Source of the DNA: Pelargonium nanum
Lineage: Eukaryota > Streptophyta > Magnoliopsida > Geraniales > Geraniaceae
Assembly: GCA_036897485.1 (NCBI GenBank)
Contig: JAYMTF010000570.1
Span: forward strand, 1-33,484
Length of the DNA stretch: 33,484 nt
Direction: 5' to 3'
The notes below the pieces were generated by a model. That model made no database searches, had not been told where the DNA came from, and saw only the letters and a list, made by a program, of their open reading frames with translations. Numbering within the stretch: position 1 is the first letter of the stretch; each line of letters opens with the position of its first letter. Made by a program: the position numbers and the translations under genes. Of this stretch, positions 17,481-31,400 are shown one piece after another.

Positions 17481-20317
17481 CTAAAACAAGGCAGCTTCTT
17501 TGGCTGCAACACTAGAAGCCATTCCCAAGTTTCTCTTGCTCTCTTCATATTTACCAGCTAATGAATCAAACAAAATTCCAGCCCCAAGACCTGCAGCCAA
17601 ATCAATTGTGTAGTGACCTCTTGATCCAAGAAGCCTCACAACTTGCAGGACATTGAGGATATCGAACATTCGCGCCATTTCCCATCTATGCATCCGTCTC
17701 ATGTCAAGGGATGCGATCACTGATCCCGCGACGTGCCCTGAGAAAAACAGGAAAAACGACACGTTCCCAACTGGAAAATCCGCGCCAGAGCCCAAGAATT
17801 CCTGATAGCCAATGTACCAAAAGAGAAGTCGAATTTTAAAAATGTTCAAAATCACTTAACATAAGAAATAAGAAGATAATGTGCATCGGTCAAACCAAAC
17901 TGCACCTCATTTTCATAACATAATACTAAAAATCAGAAGTTGGAAGCATCTACACTTTTTTCTTTTAGCAGTTTTTGAAGTATTATTCAGTTAATTGAAA
18001 AGGTATACTCCATCGGTCTTAAAATGAGTGTTCTCTTTCCCATTTTGTAAAAGTTAGCTTGGGTTGACAACTCTCGTGTGTTCTTGTTTCTAACAAAGTC
18101 AAGGAGTTCTAAGTTCTAACCAAACTATATAAAGATATATAGTTGGTAATTCATGCATAACTAAAGCTGGCAAATGAGCCAACAGCCCGAGGGTTATCAC
18201 TTATCTGACCCGATATTACTAGACCCAGCTCGGCAAAAAGTGGTTTGATAAACATGCATCCGTTTTTTTTTTGCCCGACTCGTTTAGGCTCAAGCCTTAG
18301 TGGACTCAGCCCGATTTTGGCCCGCGCCCTTGATAATACTAGGCTCAGGCCGAATAATAGTAGCCTGATAAGCATACTTGTGTTACCGGCTAGTTTGTCC
18401 ATTTGCCAGCTCTATGCACAACTAACCAAAAGGATAGTAGACACTTTTGGGACAAAAAAATCAGAGAAATTGACACTCATTTTGAGACGGAATGAGTAAT
18501 AAGTTAAGTGAAATCAGATCATAAGTTGATCCAAGCATCATCTGAATTCAAGGTTATTCGCTTTATGCATTGTCAGTGACAAGTTAAGGGAAGATAAGAG
18601 GATGTGAGATAGGAACCTGAGGCAATGGGAGCTGTGTGGAGTAGCCAAGAATTCCACGGCAAGTGAACATGAAAAGTGTAGCAATTGTTGCTCTTGGCCT
18701 CCCTTCCATCAGAAAGGTCCATACTATATATATTGTTTGCATCGCCACAAACACCTAATCATGCAAAGACACAAACAAATTTAGATTCACGTCTTAACTA
18801 GTTTTGAGAGCATGAAAATCTAATCCAAAATCACAATCGTATAATAATACACATTAGTGTACATTAGATCGCCGACTAAACTAAATATTGACGCTGACAG
18901 TACAGAGTTCAATTATAGTTTTATAATCTGAAAGTGTAAATAATAGAATGAAGAGTAAACTAAACAAAATTACACTGAATTTTGCTTGTTTTGCGCACAA
19001 ACACGCTGACTTTAAAGTGTAACAACTAACTGCATTTCATATACGAATACTTTTGTTTTTTAAGAAAAAGTTAACATTGTTATTAGGAGTAATTGCAATT
19101 TGCAGTTAGTCTCTACGGACTATGTCTCTTTTGCAAATAACACACTAACCGAATATATAACCCCATACACTTCCAAAAACCATTTTGCTAATGATAGTGT
19201 TAACTCAACATAATTCAATAACAAGAAAATGTACTCCGAGAAATACCAGTAATCAATATGAAAGTGGTAAACAACCCTCAGTTCTTCATCCGGTTGCCGA
19301 AATCTTCAAATGATCATAGAGAGATAAATGTTCATCTTTAAACATGAAGGGGCAAAATCGTCATGTGCAAGACGTGTGATGAAAAAAAGAAGAGATTTTC
19401 AGTTAGTTTTAACTGACATAAGGGGTTTCAAAAAGTTCATAGAAGATTTGCATTGTGAACAAAATTTTGGGTTGTTATGTGCAAAAGACAGAAAAATTCA
19501 TATGAGTTGTATGCAATTTCTCCTCGCTATTAAGGGTGCAACTTAGTCAAAGTAAATGTAGTCAGTCGTGTACACCGACATTCAATGTAGTTTAGTGCAA
19601 CATGTGCAAAGTTCAATATAGTTTCGTGCAAATTACCCTAAAATCAAACTCGAGCCTATTCATCCCAACCAAGTCAACTATTTCACATAAACATAACCAT
19701 GTTATAAACATGCATGAAACACACCAAGGACATTTTAATTTAAACCAACTTTACATCAATAATTTGACTTCAAATGCTAAGAGGGAACTGTTTTTCTCCA
19801 TACATTTTAGGGTCTTTAGGAAAATTAGTTGAAACAAAATTTAGTTACATGAAAAAAGATCAAGATTACAAATCCTATCGAACAAAACAATAAAAATAAA
19901 AATAATAAGCTCAGCTGAGAAAAAAAATTACAGTATATTTTTCAGATCCAAAAAGTCTCTATCACTTACTGTATTGAGAGCCGCCAACAGTGTATTCAGC
20001 TCCGGCCACGAAGCCAGCAGCCGATGGAGGCGGCGCGTGGCCACGAAACCCAGATCGAAAGGCTCCGACGACGGCGGGACCATCCGGAGCGTGTACTCCA
20101 CGCCCATGAAAAACAACAATCCGGCCGCGAAAAAGAGCGGCACGCGGTGGTGCTTGACGACATGAGCCACATCTCGCATCGTCCAGTTCATGAAACAAGC
20201 CTTACTGTTCTTCCCAAACCCACCTCCGCCGCCACCATTGGCCATCGCCGGCGTAGTGTTGCCGTTGGAGGAGATTGGTCGGCGCCGATTTTTGAGATCA
20301 GAGGAAGAGCCGTTCAT
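17481..20317 (-). CDS. ROD1: ROD1, phosphatidylcholine:diacylglycerol cholinephosphotransferase
   Basis: Three exons on the minus strand: 20317-19970, 18754-18617, 17801-17481, all introns GT-AG and in phase 0, giving 268 residues. ROD1 (PDCT) exchanges phosphocholine between PC and diacylglycerol in the ER and so feeds polyunsaturated acyl chains into seed oil. Visible features are a polar Gly-rich N-terminus (residues 1-40), the block FAAGLLFFMGVEYTL and several hydrophobic membrane segments, VFVAMQTIYIVWTFLMEG and FTCRGILGYSTQLPLPQ. Two lipid-phosphatase-type motifs follow, SGH (His185) and RGHYTID (His225, Asp229), which carry the catalytic His/His/Asp residues of this family. The protein is about 30 residues shorter than the Arabidopsis one, mostly at the N-terminus. 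Intron 2 contains nested MITEs. A small upstream ORF ends across the start codon. Confidence 0.95.
18008..18496. mobile_element. Stowaway-type MITE in ROD1 intron 2
   Basis: The left end reads ctccatcggtcttaaaatgag and the reverse complement of the right end reads ctcattccgtctcaaaatgag; each is flanked by TA (18006-18007 and 18497-18498), the Stowaway target duplication. The element is 489 bp only because a second element (18165-18411) lies inside it; without that it would be about 240 bp, normal for the family. Confidence 0.75.
18165..18411. mobile_element. Second MITE nested inside the Stowaway element
   Basis: agctggcaaatg at 18165-18176 and catttgccagct at 18400-18411 are perfect 12-base inverted ends. 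The interior is rich in cccga/tcggg, like other hAT-type MITEs. Near-identical sequence (atgcataactaa and atgcacaactaa) lies on each side, suggesting a target duplication that has gained one mismatch. The frames at 18151-18402 and 18245-18499 are spurious readings of this element. Confidence 0.7.
19087..19640. repeat. Possible transposon remnant in ROD1 intron 1
   Basis: The left end gagtaattgcaatttgcag and the reverse complement of the right end, gggtaatttgcacgaaac, are loosely matching inverted ends, and gtttcgtgcaaattaccc with nearby gtttagtgcaacatgtgc are internally repeated motifs. The 72-codon frame at 19328-19546 inside it is not recognised. Weak evidence. Confidence 0.3.
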
Positions 20318-20358
20318 GGCGTGTTTTGGGAGGTGGTGGCGATGGAGAAACAGAGCAT
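20314..20358 (-). promoter_or_regulatory. Upstream ORF overlapping the ROD1 start codon
   Basis: On the minus strand an ATG at 20358-20356 opens a 14-codon frame (MLCFSIATTSQNTP) whose TGA stop (20316-20314) shares bases with the ROD1 ATG (20317-20315) as ATGA. If the transcript starts upstream, ribosomes ending the uORF would be placed exactly at the main start, an arrangement that usually lowers or conditions translation. The ROD1 transcription start is not known. Confidence 0.6.
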
Positions 20359-20534
20359 TGTGGTGGTGGATTTGTGGGTTTTGATCGTGGTCGGTGGTGG
20401 ATTGATGGGTTGGGAGGTTTCAAGGATTTGGATGCGAAAATCTGGAAACTTTACGCTGGATTTGTGAGGAGTTTTGCGTGTATTGATGTTTCTCTGTGTT
20501 GTATTTTGGGTTTGGCTCTGTTTTTCAGTCAATA

Positions 20535-22470
20535 AAGTTTTTTTTTTTTTTGGGTAGAGGATGTGTAATGTTGATGTGGCAATTTGGAAAATAAAAAAAT
20601 AACTTTTGAAATCTGAACTAATTTGGAGGTGATTTATTAATTTTTGGCAGTGATGGTAGTATTTGACAGCTAAGTTTGATATTTGGGGACTAGAGAATTG
20701 AGAATGGTCAAATAATTTTTTAGAATTTAAGAGCATGAACTGATAGTTAACTAATAAATATTGAAAACGTGCTGCCATGTGAAATTTATTGAAGCAACTT
20801 ATTTTCCATTGCACACACATATTTTTTATGTACTAAAAAATAAATGGACGTGAATCATGTGGTTGAAATCAATGTTTGAAAAATGAAAAATTGCAAGTAC
20901 TGTATTTGACACATTTTACACATGAATATTCTCTCGTTACACTATTTACCATGAACTTTTTAGAGTCAATTTTTAGGCTTGTGAGTTAAGATTTTGCTAC
21001 TGAAAATGTTCTTGTTTGGTTGAAATTAGGCTGTCAGGGTTTGGATTTAGGTTGAGTTTTGTTTTTTAGGTTACTCTAAAAATTGAACTATAAAAAGTTT
21101 AGGATAGCCACAAGTAACGAAAAATAGTTTAAGGTATCCAGGGTTCAAAATTGTATAGTTTAAGATAGGTACGTGTAATTATCCATGTGAAAAACACAAT
21201 AGAAAATTTAATCATTTTATTAATTTTATTGTGAAAATTATATTTTCAATAGTTGAAAAGTCAATATTCAATACTTCAAGAGATTGCCGCTCTGAAATCA
21301 AGAGCAGTTGTAACCAGACCATCTCAAAATAGCATACAAAAAGAGAGGTACAAACACTGAATTTTTAGTTGTTAATACTCAATACTTGAATCATTTAATC
21401 TTTTTATTTTTCTTATCCAGTTATTTTTAACTTCATTCACTTCAGCTATTATTATATTTATATCTATTTTTTAAATTAAGAAGTTGTTTAGAAATAAAAA
21501 TTAAATTGGTCAATTTGGTCCAGTTTAAGGTCCTTTCGTTCACAATAAGTCTGATCTTTGATCCACTTCTTAAGGCAAGTTCGGTCCCAGTCTGGTTCAG
21601 TTCTCTTGGACATGTGTGCCAAGCCTAACACCATGACTGCAAAAGGTATCTAATTGGCATCTACCACATCCACATGAACCGTTTTGTTTGATTTGGAACA
21701 AGCCGGAAACAACCATGATGGACGGCAAAGTTCTGCCTACCAAATTTTAACGCAATTGAATTTCCTGAGTCTCAACCTCGACCTCAGGTATTCAAGTGTT
21801 TTGTTATGTTGAACCAATCAACCAAATAGGATAAAAACAAAAAAATGGATATGGAATGCAACTTGCTCAACATTCACTGGGACATAAAGTGCAAGATAAC
21901 ATCTCCTCTAGAGGTATGTTTTAAGAATCCAAACTCCTCTTGACCAAAACAAACATGAACTTTCAATAAAAAGAAAGAAACTCAAATACAAGGAATAGAA
22001 AAACTAACCTCATGTAGAGATTCAGAGTCCACAAACTGAGACCCTCAATCCGGCCATCTCCGCGGAGTATATCAAGCATAATAACCATCTCAATACGATG
22101 CTTCCTCCCTCACAACACCCAAAAAACGAGACGAGCATTTAACGAGCTGAAAGGCATAAACTTAGCTCTACTCGTTTAATACAAATCACAAAGAGGATAT
22201 ATATGAGATAACAACCGAACCAAAAATAACCGAGAAAGATCTCAAACAACAACTGTCGAAAAGTTTCAAGACTTATTATAAGAATGAAAATTTCATAAAT
22301 GTCAGCACTAAAAAACTACCATCCTCCACCAATAATCTTCCCTCAAACCCCCTATTATGTTTCTATACCGCTTGCTGTGTACTGGGAAATTCCCCAACCC
22401 TATACTGGATCTAACCAATTTCTAAAACCTAAAATGACCCTACAATCTAAAGCTCACAGGGCTCATGTTT
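20535..22470. other. Spacer between ROD1 and the TOPLESS-related gene
   Basis: AT-rich, without recognised genes. It includes the ROD1 upstream region, a poly-T run (about 20538-20551) and the 3' flank of the TOPLESS-related gene. Short repeats of agtttaagatag/agtttaggatag type at about 21095-21165 suggest an old repetitive element. Confidence 0.4.
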
Positions 22471-25400
22471 CTAAGGCCCAGGCTTATGTTCAGCACCTTC
22501 TCCACAGGTGCCACTAGGCCCGAAACCATTCTCAACCGGGGGTGTGGTACCCCACTTGTTTTCCGATTCTACAGGCTCCAGAACATGTACTCCGCCATTG
22601 GAGAATCCAAGTGCAAACTGGTTTGGTTGAATTGGATTGGCTGCGATGACCACTGGGTAGACCCTGCAGCTGTCAAATGAGCGTGTTAGTAGCTGGAAAA
22701 GTGGGTTGGGAATTATGTATGTTGATGTACTAGTTGAAATGAAGAAATGCACCTGGGATTGGAATTGGCAGGTAAGTAGGCGGCCGGATTGATTTGGCAC
22801 TTCAGTTGGAGCGTTGAACTGGTGAAAACTTTCACGCTTCCATCTTCAAAGCTTGCATAGACTGAATGGCCGTTGGAAGAATATACAGCGTCCGTGATTG
22901 AACAACCTGATCCTCCCGCATTCCACTTCAAGAGAAAAATTGTTCAATATTTGCTACGAACTCCATGAGTTATAGTTACTTATTCATACTATGCAACACA
23001 AAACATCATACTCTCGAAAGCACAGTACAGTTCATGGATATCATATTACCTATACTTAATGTTTTATATTTTTAATATAGCGTTTCGAATTTTTTGTTGT
23101 TGTTGAAATGAGAGTGGGAATCAAGAATTCTATAGCCTTCTCATGGCCAAAAGGTCATTTCTGAACAATTCTCTTAATCCAAAAGCTACCTTTTTTTTAA
23201 GGTACCTAATTCTTTATTTATACTCAGTTATAACAGAAATTCAGCATGCAGCATAATGCCCCTTTAAGGAAAAAGTAAAATATGTATAAAGCATCGACGA
23301 GAAATTATAGACATGCTGCTAGAATTTATGCTAAACATACGACTTACAGATATAAATATGTTCATTTATATCAGAATATTTTCAGGACGCAAGAGACATA
23401 AATACAACGTAAAGTCTGTAAGTTTTAAAGTGAGGTTTCTCGATTTACCTGCTCAAGGCATTCTAACTTGGGCGCTTTGTATATGGCTATATGAGTTTCA
23501 TGGACCACCAGCAGATGCGTCTGATCTGGATGAAACTGAACACAAGTAGGTGCTAGAGGAGACGGCGCAGACTCATGTGGAATCTGCAAGAATTTAGATG
23601 TCTGCTTTTCCCATCCATCCATTTTCCACACATACAACTGGTAAAACACGGAAAAGGACAGCTACGTAAGATACTTCAGACCCAAAAGAGAAAGCTATTC
23701 TGCTGATAGTTTGTTATATATAAATTTGTGTGTGTGTAGATAATATATAAATTCTTAACAGCTAGTTACAGAAATTTATGTTCATTTAAAACTAACAAAT
23801 TGTCTGTCTAATAAAAGTTACAGAACCCGTCAAGACCAACCTGCACCAGAATATATGTCTGGAGATGCAGGCCGCGGGCCAAAAAACATGTCAGTCCTGA
23901 CGTGCCTTGCGGGTTAGTGGGAAAGTCTAGGGCCGATAAAAAGTTGCAAAATATGAATGCGCAAGTTAGTGGTCACAACCCGTTTATGGCCCGCGACCCG
24001 AATTTCTAGGTATTTATTATGTCCACGCGCACACAATATACACACACAAATCTTCTAAGTCATGCAAAAATACCTGTGCATCAGCTCCGGATGATACAAG
24101 AACATTTAGAACGGATGAGAAGGCAAGGCCAGTTACTCTCTTCTGATGACCTTTCAGCTTTCTAGTGACCTGCACATAAATCGTAAGTAAATGTTAATAT
24201 ATATATATATATAATCACAAATGTACTTATAAACAATATTTAACTACATAAATTAGTTACACATCCATGTACCTCATCAACGCGAACATTGTATATTTGA
24301 ATTGAGGAATCGTCCATGCCTATGGCTACGACGTTATTGTCCACCGGATGAAAAGCAATAAATGTTGCTGAAGGTGGTGGGGGCATAAAAGTCGTCATTG
24401 TCTAGACAAAAGTACACAAAATGAGTAAATACGTAAAGAAACAGGCCAGCAAGAGATATCATCTCCAGCCTTAACCGTGGACATGAAGAAAAGCATAGGT
24501 ATGACACTGAAACGTCATTACCTTGAATGACATCATATTGAAGAGAGAGATTTTCCCTCCCGACGATGACATAACATAGGAGTCATTCTTAGAAAGAGCA
24601 AAGCACGGAACACTGTTCTCAACATCTGTGTCGCTTATATCATTAGTCATCAGTATACCATTAGAAGGCTGCCATACTACTGGTGCTATACTAGTACTCG
24701 CCTACAAGGAGTAAAGCATTTTCAAACGGGAAGCTCGTTAGTAAAAGATAATTAAAAAGTGAGGAAAAAATAGAAGGGAAGAATTAAAGAGGCAGATGTT
24801 AGCACCTTTCCAGAAGGATTGTGCTCATTTCTCTGCCATCTCCAAAGTTTGTGTACAGCATTATATGGTAATGTCAATATAGCATTACCTGAGTTTGTAT
24901 AGATCATCCGAACAATCTGAAGCAAACAAAAAATTATTACAGGAATTATAAAATGCATTTTTATTGAATGAAATAGTGTCTAACTATTGGCTTATCTGTA
25001 CCAGTGACCACATTCTAAAGGCACATTTTAACAATTTTCTGGTTTTAGGTACTAAAAACAACATATACAAAGGCCTTAATTTACAGCACACCCTCTCTGA
25101 AACCATTCTTTCCTTCATTCATGGAGATCTAGAACTATCTGCCTCACTTTTGAGTTTTGCCATATCATATCAACATGTGACAAGATACTGATCTTGTACA
25201 ACTTCTCTGTGTCTCCCAAATCGTAGATATGACGAGACAGCCCACAGATCAAATTAAGACAAAACTATATGATCATTGACCACTGGCATACAAAAGACTT
25301 AGGAAGCATAAATCATGTAAATCATAAACGTACACTCATTAGTTCCAATTTTTGTCAGCTAGAAACAAAATTTAGAGGCCCAGAATCTAAAGGCTCTCAT

Positions 25401-28400
25401 AGCTATATAATCCCTTCAGTAAAGCACTCAGTACATGTACTAATCTCAAAGGAAATGACAATACATTAATGTCAACAAATTTTACACAATAAGCACGATA
25501 AGAAAACTAATACATACCTTTATTGGCAATAGGCCATCGGGAAGCTTCAGAGATCGAAGTTGAGATGGTTCGTTAATTTCAGTAAGCTTCCAGATTTTAG
25601 ATTTCTCTAACTCGTCAGGAATTCTAGGTTTTACATCTGACAAACTTCTGCTGTCTCCAGTCTACAAGATGATTCAATAAGTCAATCAGTAAGCTAGAAA
25701 CTATTACAACACCAAGAAATACACTCTTATGTTTATCAACTTCTTTTAGGGAGATTGAGGAGGGTAGTAACATGTCTATGCACAGTTCCCTAACTTATTA
25801 GTGATAAAAGACCTAAACAAATTTAACAACATACTGCTTTCTGCTGCACTCAGTAGCTAGTAATAAGACATCAATAGTACTCACAGGTTCAACAACATTT
25901 GTCAATGGTGCACTTCTCTCTGGAACTCCAGCATTCATTCCAACAGCTGAACTAGAAGCACCAAATGTGCTAATCATTGGTCCCTGAGATGATTGACACA
26001 TGCTTGTTTAGATTGCGCACGTGCACACACACATATTAAAAGATTAGTATACCTTTGAGACATTCACAGAAACAGGTCTAGCTGCATCAAATGTGCGATT
26101 CTCAATAGAACGCAAAAGCCGAGCACCATCAGCGTTTGCAAGTACTTTGATACCATTCTCAGCCGTTGAGACAGCCAGCAGTATTCCTTCCTTGTTCAAT
26201 CGAATGCAAGGAGAAGCCTGAGAGAGAATCAAGTTATGACATGTTTACTCATAGTAATAAATATAATAAAATAAAAACTAAAGACTTCTTCACTAGGACG
26301 GCAAGTAGATTAAGTAATTACAGCCAATCCACCCTCAGCATCAGTGGTCGTCAAGAGATTAGCATTGTCCATGTCCCAAAATTTGATCTGGCATTCATCA
26401 CCAACAACCAAGAAACGGTTCTTAGCGACGTCAAACTGTACAACACCAACGCACTGCTTCCCAAGACCATGATATATCCTCTTGATAGCCCCTTCACTTT
26501 CATTCCATTCCACCAGGAAAGATTCTCCATCTTTAGTAGTCCCACAAGAGAACAGCCTATAAGTGACATAATAACAACGAAATTGCAAATATTTTAGAGC
26601 TCAAACAGTATCCTGGAGAAGTAAATGAAATAAAAACAATGGGAGGAAAATAACCACGAAATATACCTAGTTCCGTCAGCATTGTAGGCCATTGTTGTGC
26701 ATGATTGACCGGGTGCATCATAATCCACTCTTGAGCCCAAATTATCATATAACCATGCTTTAATTTTCCCATCAATGGCCGTCGAAAAAATGAACTAGTA
26801 AATGGCAATAACGAAATAACTATAAAAAAATTTGAAAGGAAATCCATACCAAGTTTCTGAAGCCTCAAAATCACATACAGAACATATGAATATATATAAT
26901 ATAGTAGGTAAGCACCTGAATGTTTTCCTTACGATGTGGACAGACAGAATAGACAGGTGCTTCATGACCTTCAAAAATGTACTTCTTATTGCCAGTGATG
27001 GCGTCCCACACCTGCAGGGAGATGGAATTCATAACCTTCAAAAAAAAATTCGAAGCAACATAATTTTCATCTTAACTCTAAAAATACCAAAGAAACCAAA
27101 CCTTAATTGTTTTGTCCTGTCCGCAAGATATAATGCATAATTGCTTGTTTGAGTGAGAGAAAGCAAGATCACTAACATTACCAACGTGGGCATCAATCTA
27201 GAAAAATTACAGAACAGAAATCACATCAGCACCTAAAGAGAATTCACTTAAGAATAAGATCAGGTGTAGCGACAAAAGCCAGCTAGAGTTGATAAATAGG
27301 AATGTTTTCAGAAATTTATGTACAAAACAAACCTCCAGATGATCCCGCAAATCATCACCCCCATGATAAGAATATATCTGTACCATATGCTTGGAGTATG
27401 CAACACCTGGGTAAAAATTTGGAAAAAGAAAGTGAGAACCAGATGGCTCTACATTTTTAACAATGAATTCATTCTCAAACTAATTTTGAAAAATTGACCA
27501 GCATCTTGGTAAATGAAAATGATAAAAACATTCCCCCCCGGCAACATACCAAAAAGAGCACCATCTGGACTCCAGACCACACGATTCACTGATGCAGAAT
27601 ATTCATTGGCCAAAGTTGCCTATTATTTGATAATAGTAATGAAGTTAGGATGTTAGGCACAATCTAATCATATAACAGACAATCCAACTTAAGAATCCGA
27701 AAAGAGAGAAAGAGATTTTTTTCTTAAACAGAACTATACCTGCAGTGTCATTGAACATGCCCCAACATTTGAAACCTTGAAATTTTTCAAAACAAGCCTC
27801 ACCCTGCTTCCTACCTCCCAAATTGCAATATCCCCAATATTTGTTCCAACTAAAATGGGCAGGAAGTGGTCAAAATCCAATTGAACACATTGAGCAACAT
27901 GACATTAAACTAAGAGGAACTAAGTCCGATGAGAATAAGTAAATTTCATATGCATCAAGTGCTAACCAAGAAGCAAAGTTTGTTGCACGGGATGGAAATC
28001 CATGCTTTTTACAGCAGAACCCTGATTCAAATTCGCTACGACAGTCTTGGGTAAGTCATTAGATGAATATGATGAATGTGCATGGTTCTGTCCAGGGTAA
28101 GTCACTGGGAAAGTACTAGCAGCCATATTATTAACCTGCATGATGAGAAAAAGATGGAACGGTTAAGTTACAATGCAAACTACGCAATCTCTAACATAAA
28201 ACACATAATTAAGGAAATCACATATTCAACATCATCACATTCAATAATCAATACACACAGAGAACCTTATGTTGCACTTGGATTCTTTGATTTAATTTGA
28301 AATGTTGTATTTAAAATAAAAATCTAATGTTTGGGAAAACATTGAATTTCAAATGACAAACTAAGAGTTGTCATTTGAAATCCATTTGATCTAGGCATGT

Positions 28401-31400
28401 TATAAATATAATTGATTTAAGTCAAATTCAAATCCAAATTCTTTCTGCAATTAAACGTTGGATTGGACTCAAATCTATAATTTCAAATCAAATCCATGAA
28501 TACAAACAGACAATTATTGGTTTAGATCAAAAACCAAAACTAATCGGATTTCAAAGAATCAAAATATACAAAATTGATTTGGATTTGATGTAATTAACTG
28601 TGTAAGAAAGTTGTTGGAATCTTACTTGTTCAGATGTTCCAAAAGGCCTTGGTCTCTTCAGTGCATGCTCAAAATCTGCAGATTGATAGTCCACTTCTGT
28701 GTTGTTAGTTGGAGTCCTAGGACGTTTCAGCATGGATGCTTCCACATCAAATGAATACAAAGACAATCATAAGACTGGGTTGAAAAAAGGAAGAAAAGAA
28801 GAGTGAAAACAGAATCAGAACACACTATGTAACTAAATGAAACAATGCAATAAAGGTTAGAGCCAACTATCATGACCAAATCTAACTAATGAGGTTTCCC
28901 CTGCTTGAAGCAATGACTTCAAGCACAGCCTCTGTCAGGCTCACTCGGTGGAAACAAAACGAGAACAACTAATTGATGTCTCTCTACTTGTTTTGTTTTC
29001 TCCACTTAATGGATCAACTTGAGAAGTAGTGAGCTGCAGGATTATGATTCTCTTTTACCATAAAAAAAGGAACTGACAACATATCCTAATAAATATAGCC
29101 TTGCAAACAGTAAAAGACAGAAATAAATTAACTACAGCTTCATCAACATATACTAATCAATGCATCAACATTGAGAATTTGTTTAAAGAACTGTCTTATA
29201 TAATCGCGTCAAAGACCTTGAGCATGAACAACATGAATGATAAATTGCAAGTTACTATTTCTTGCTTATTATTCATTTTTGAGATGAAATGCTTTAAGTT
29301 GTAGGTACACTCTAATAAAAGCAATCAACTAAACCTCGTTCTTCTCTTGCCACTTTAGGTCAGATGTGGAGATGGTAGACACTCACATTTACCCTGTTCT
29401 TTCATTGTAATATATTCAAAATTCATAGACATGGATCTCTACACCCCTAGGGAACAATAACCCCTTCTCACTCACCAAACTGATCTCTAAATTAATCAAG
29501 AAATGAAAACAGTTATGCACATGGGACTAATAACCTTGAGATATCCTAGAAGTAGAGGGAGAACAAGTAAAAAAAAATCCAATATCAATTAGGCATCAAT
29601 AGGTATTCCCAGTTCTCATGATAACTAGGTACCAAAGCTTTCCAACTAAGCCTACCCTCCACATACTGCACACCAGCAAAAGTCCAGCACCACGTGCCAC
29701 AACAAACTCTTACTGTTGAGAAAAATAAGCTCGTACTGTTGAGAATTGATTAACTTGCTGCTTACTGGTAATATAACTTCAAGAGGTTCAATATAAGAGT
29801 GATCACTTTTCTAGTAGTAGATGCAAAAGCACTTTCAAAGATCAACATCATTTGGTAAATACTTATCATAGATAATATGCTACTCATGAAAGCAAGGTAT
29901 CTTTTTTGATCAGCATGAAAGCAAAGTATCTTAAAAACATAACTTCAATAAATTGTAATAGTAACAAACAAACAAACAAAAAACTGTGTTAAATACTCCT
30001 CCCTGTTCCTCATCTGAAAATAAACTAATGAATAAATCTTAAGGCCATTTAAGACATCAATGCATGTCACAGACCTTGTGCCATATGATAATCATATCTA
30101 ACACTCAACAATCTTTATAATCATGGAATAAGCAACTACAGCTCTTGCAAGGCATGTTTAGCAAAGATAAGCATACCCAGGTTGTTGGAAACAGCAAAGC
30201 CAATGGGTCCAGCAGGAACTGTGTGGTGTGGTGCAGAAGAAACATTGGTCATCCACCCAGCAGGTGATGTTGTGGGAGCTACTGAAGTGGGCTGAAAAGG
30301 CTGAAAATAGATACATACCACATATATGCAAAAGAATGAACAACTTTATCTATACAAACTTCTTAAACAGAATAAAGTAGTGTATTCTTTCTTTTTTAAC
30401 CTACCCCATGAGAACCTAATGGTGGGAAACCACCAACTCTTGAAACATGGCCACCCATTGATGGAGTGGGTACTGGGGAAGGAGCCCGAGCACCAGCTGA
30501 TGCTAGTCCTGGTCCACCACAACTATGGTCCACAAAGAGGGTTTTAATGTCAGGGTTAGGCCTTGGACTCTTGCAAAGCTGATGCTGCCAATTTAAACTA
30601 TGACCGAACAACAAAAACGGTGAGCAACAATTGAGATTGAAATCGGAACTTTCATCAAATGACAGACTCAAAATACATATTTAATTGTATACAATTACCT
30701 CTGGTTTATTAGTGTTCTCAGTCTTGAAGTCTTAAAAGGGGGAAATTGAAGTTTATCACGGAACACAGGGTTGGCCTCAATCAACTTTTTGATCTCTGTG
30801 AACATTGCACACCTTGCAGATTTGGTATCTCCATACTTAGATAGCTGCTCATTCTCCCTGAAAGTTCGAAATAGAAGAAGGGGAACAGAGTGCATGAAAT
30901 CTCAAAGAAATAATATGACATATATATATATATTAAAGCTCTTTAAGATCTGGTCCTAGGTTCCAGATTAATTACTTAACAAGTCTGATTTCCCATTACA
31001 TTTATGTTATTTCTTTCTCACTAGATGCAAGATAGTAAAAGCCAGAATAGTTAATGTTTTACAAACAAAATAGTATAATACTAAAAGTGCCAAAAGTGGA
31101 TGTAGCCCAAACTCACGTAATCCCACCATGTCATCAACACTTCCACAATAATAAGTCCAGCATAACAGAAGAGAGTATGAATAGAACACCCCCATCTTAA
31201 TCCAACATATCTTGCATGTTAATTAGAACACTTAGCTGAAAATGTTTACCATACCTGAAGTTTGACAAAGTCAGAAGTAATGTAATTTCCTTGAACAGCT
31301 CTTCATTAAATGTGGAAAAGACTTTCAAGTCCTTCACAAGGATCTCCACTGCTCTAGCATGATCACGCCTGCAAACAACACCTGATATGTTAAAAGCCAA

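Noticed and set aside
20024-20467. Plus-strand open frame (147 codons)
   Set aside because: Antisense to ROD1 exon 1 and its leader; no recognisable protein and explained by GC-rich coding sequence on the other strand.
20314-20820. 168-codon minus-strand frame upstream of ROD1
   Set aside because: Only its last 14 codons matter as a uORF. The rest is an AT-rich leader/promoter reading, and the TTATT/AAT-rich composition does not look like a protein.
26166-26597. 143-codon plus-strand frame
   Set aside because: Antisense to WD40-coding exons of the TOPLESS-related gene and crosses their intron.
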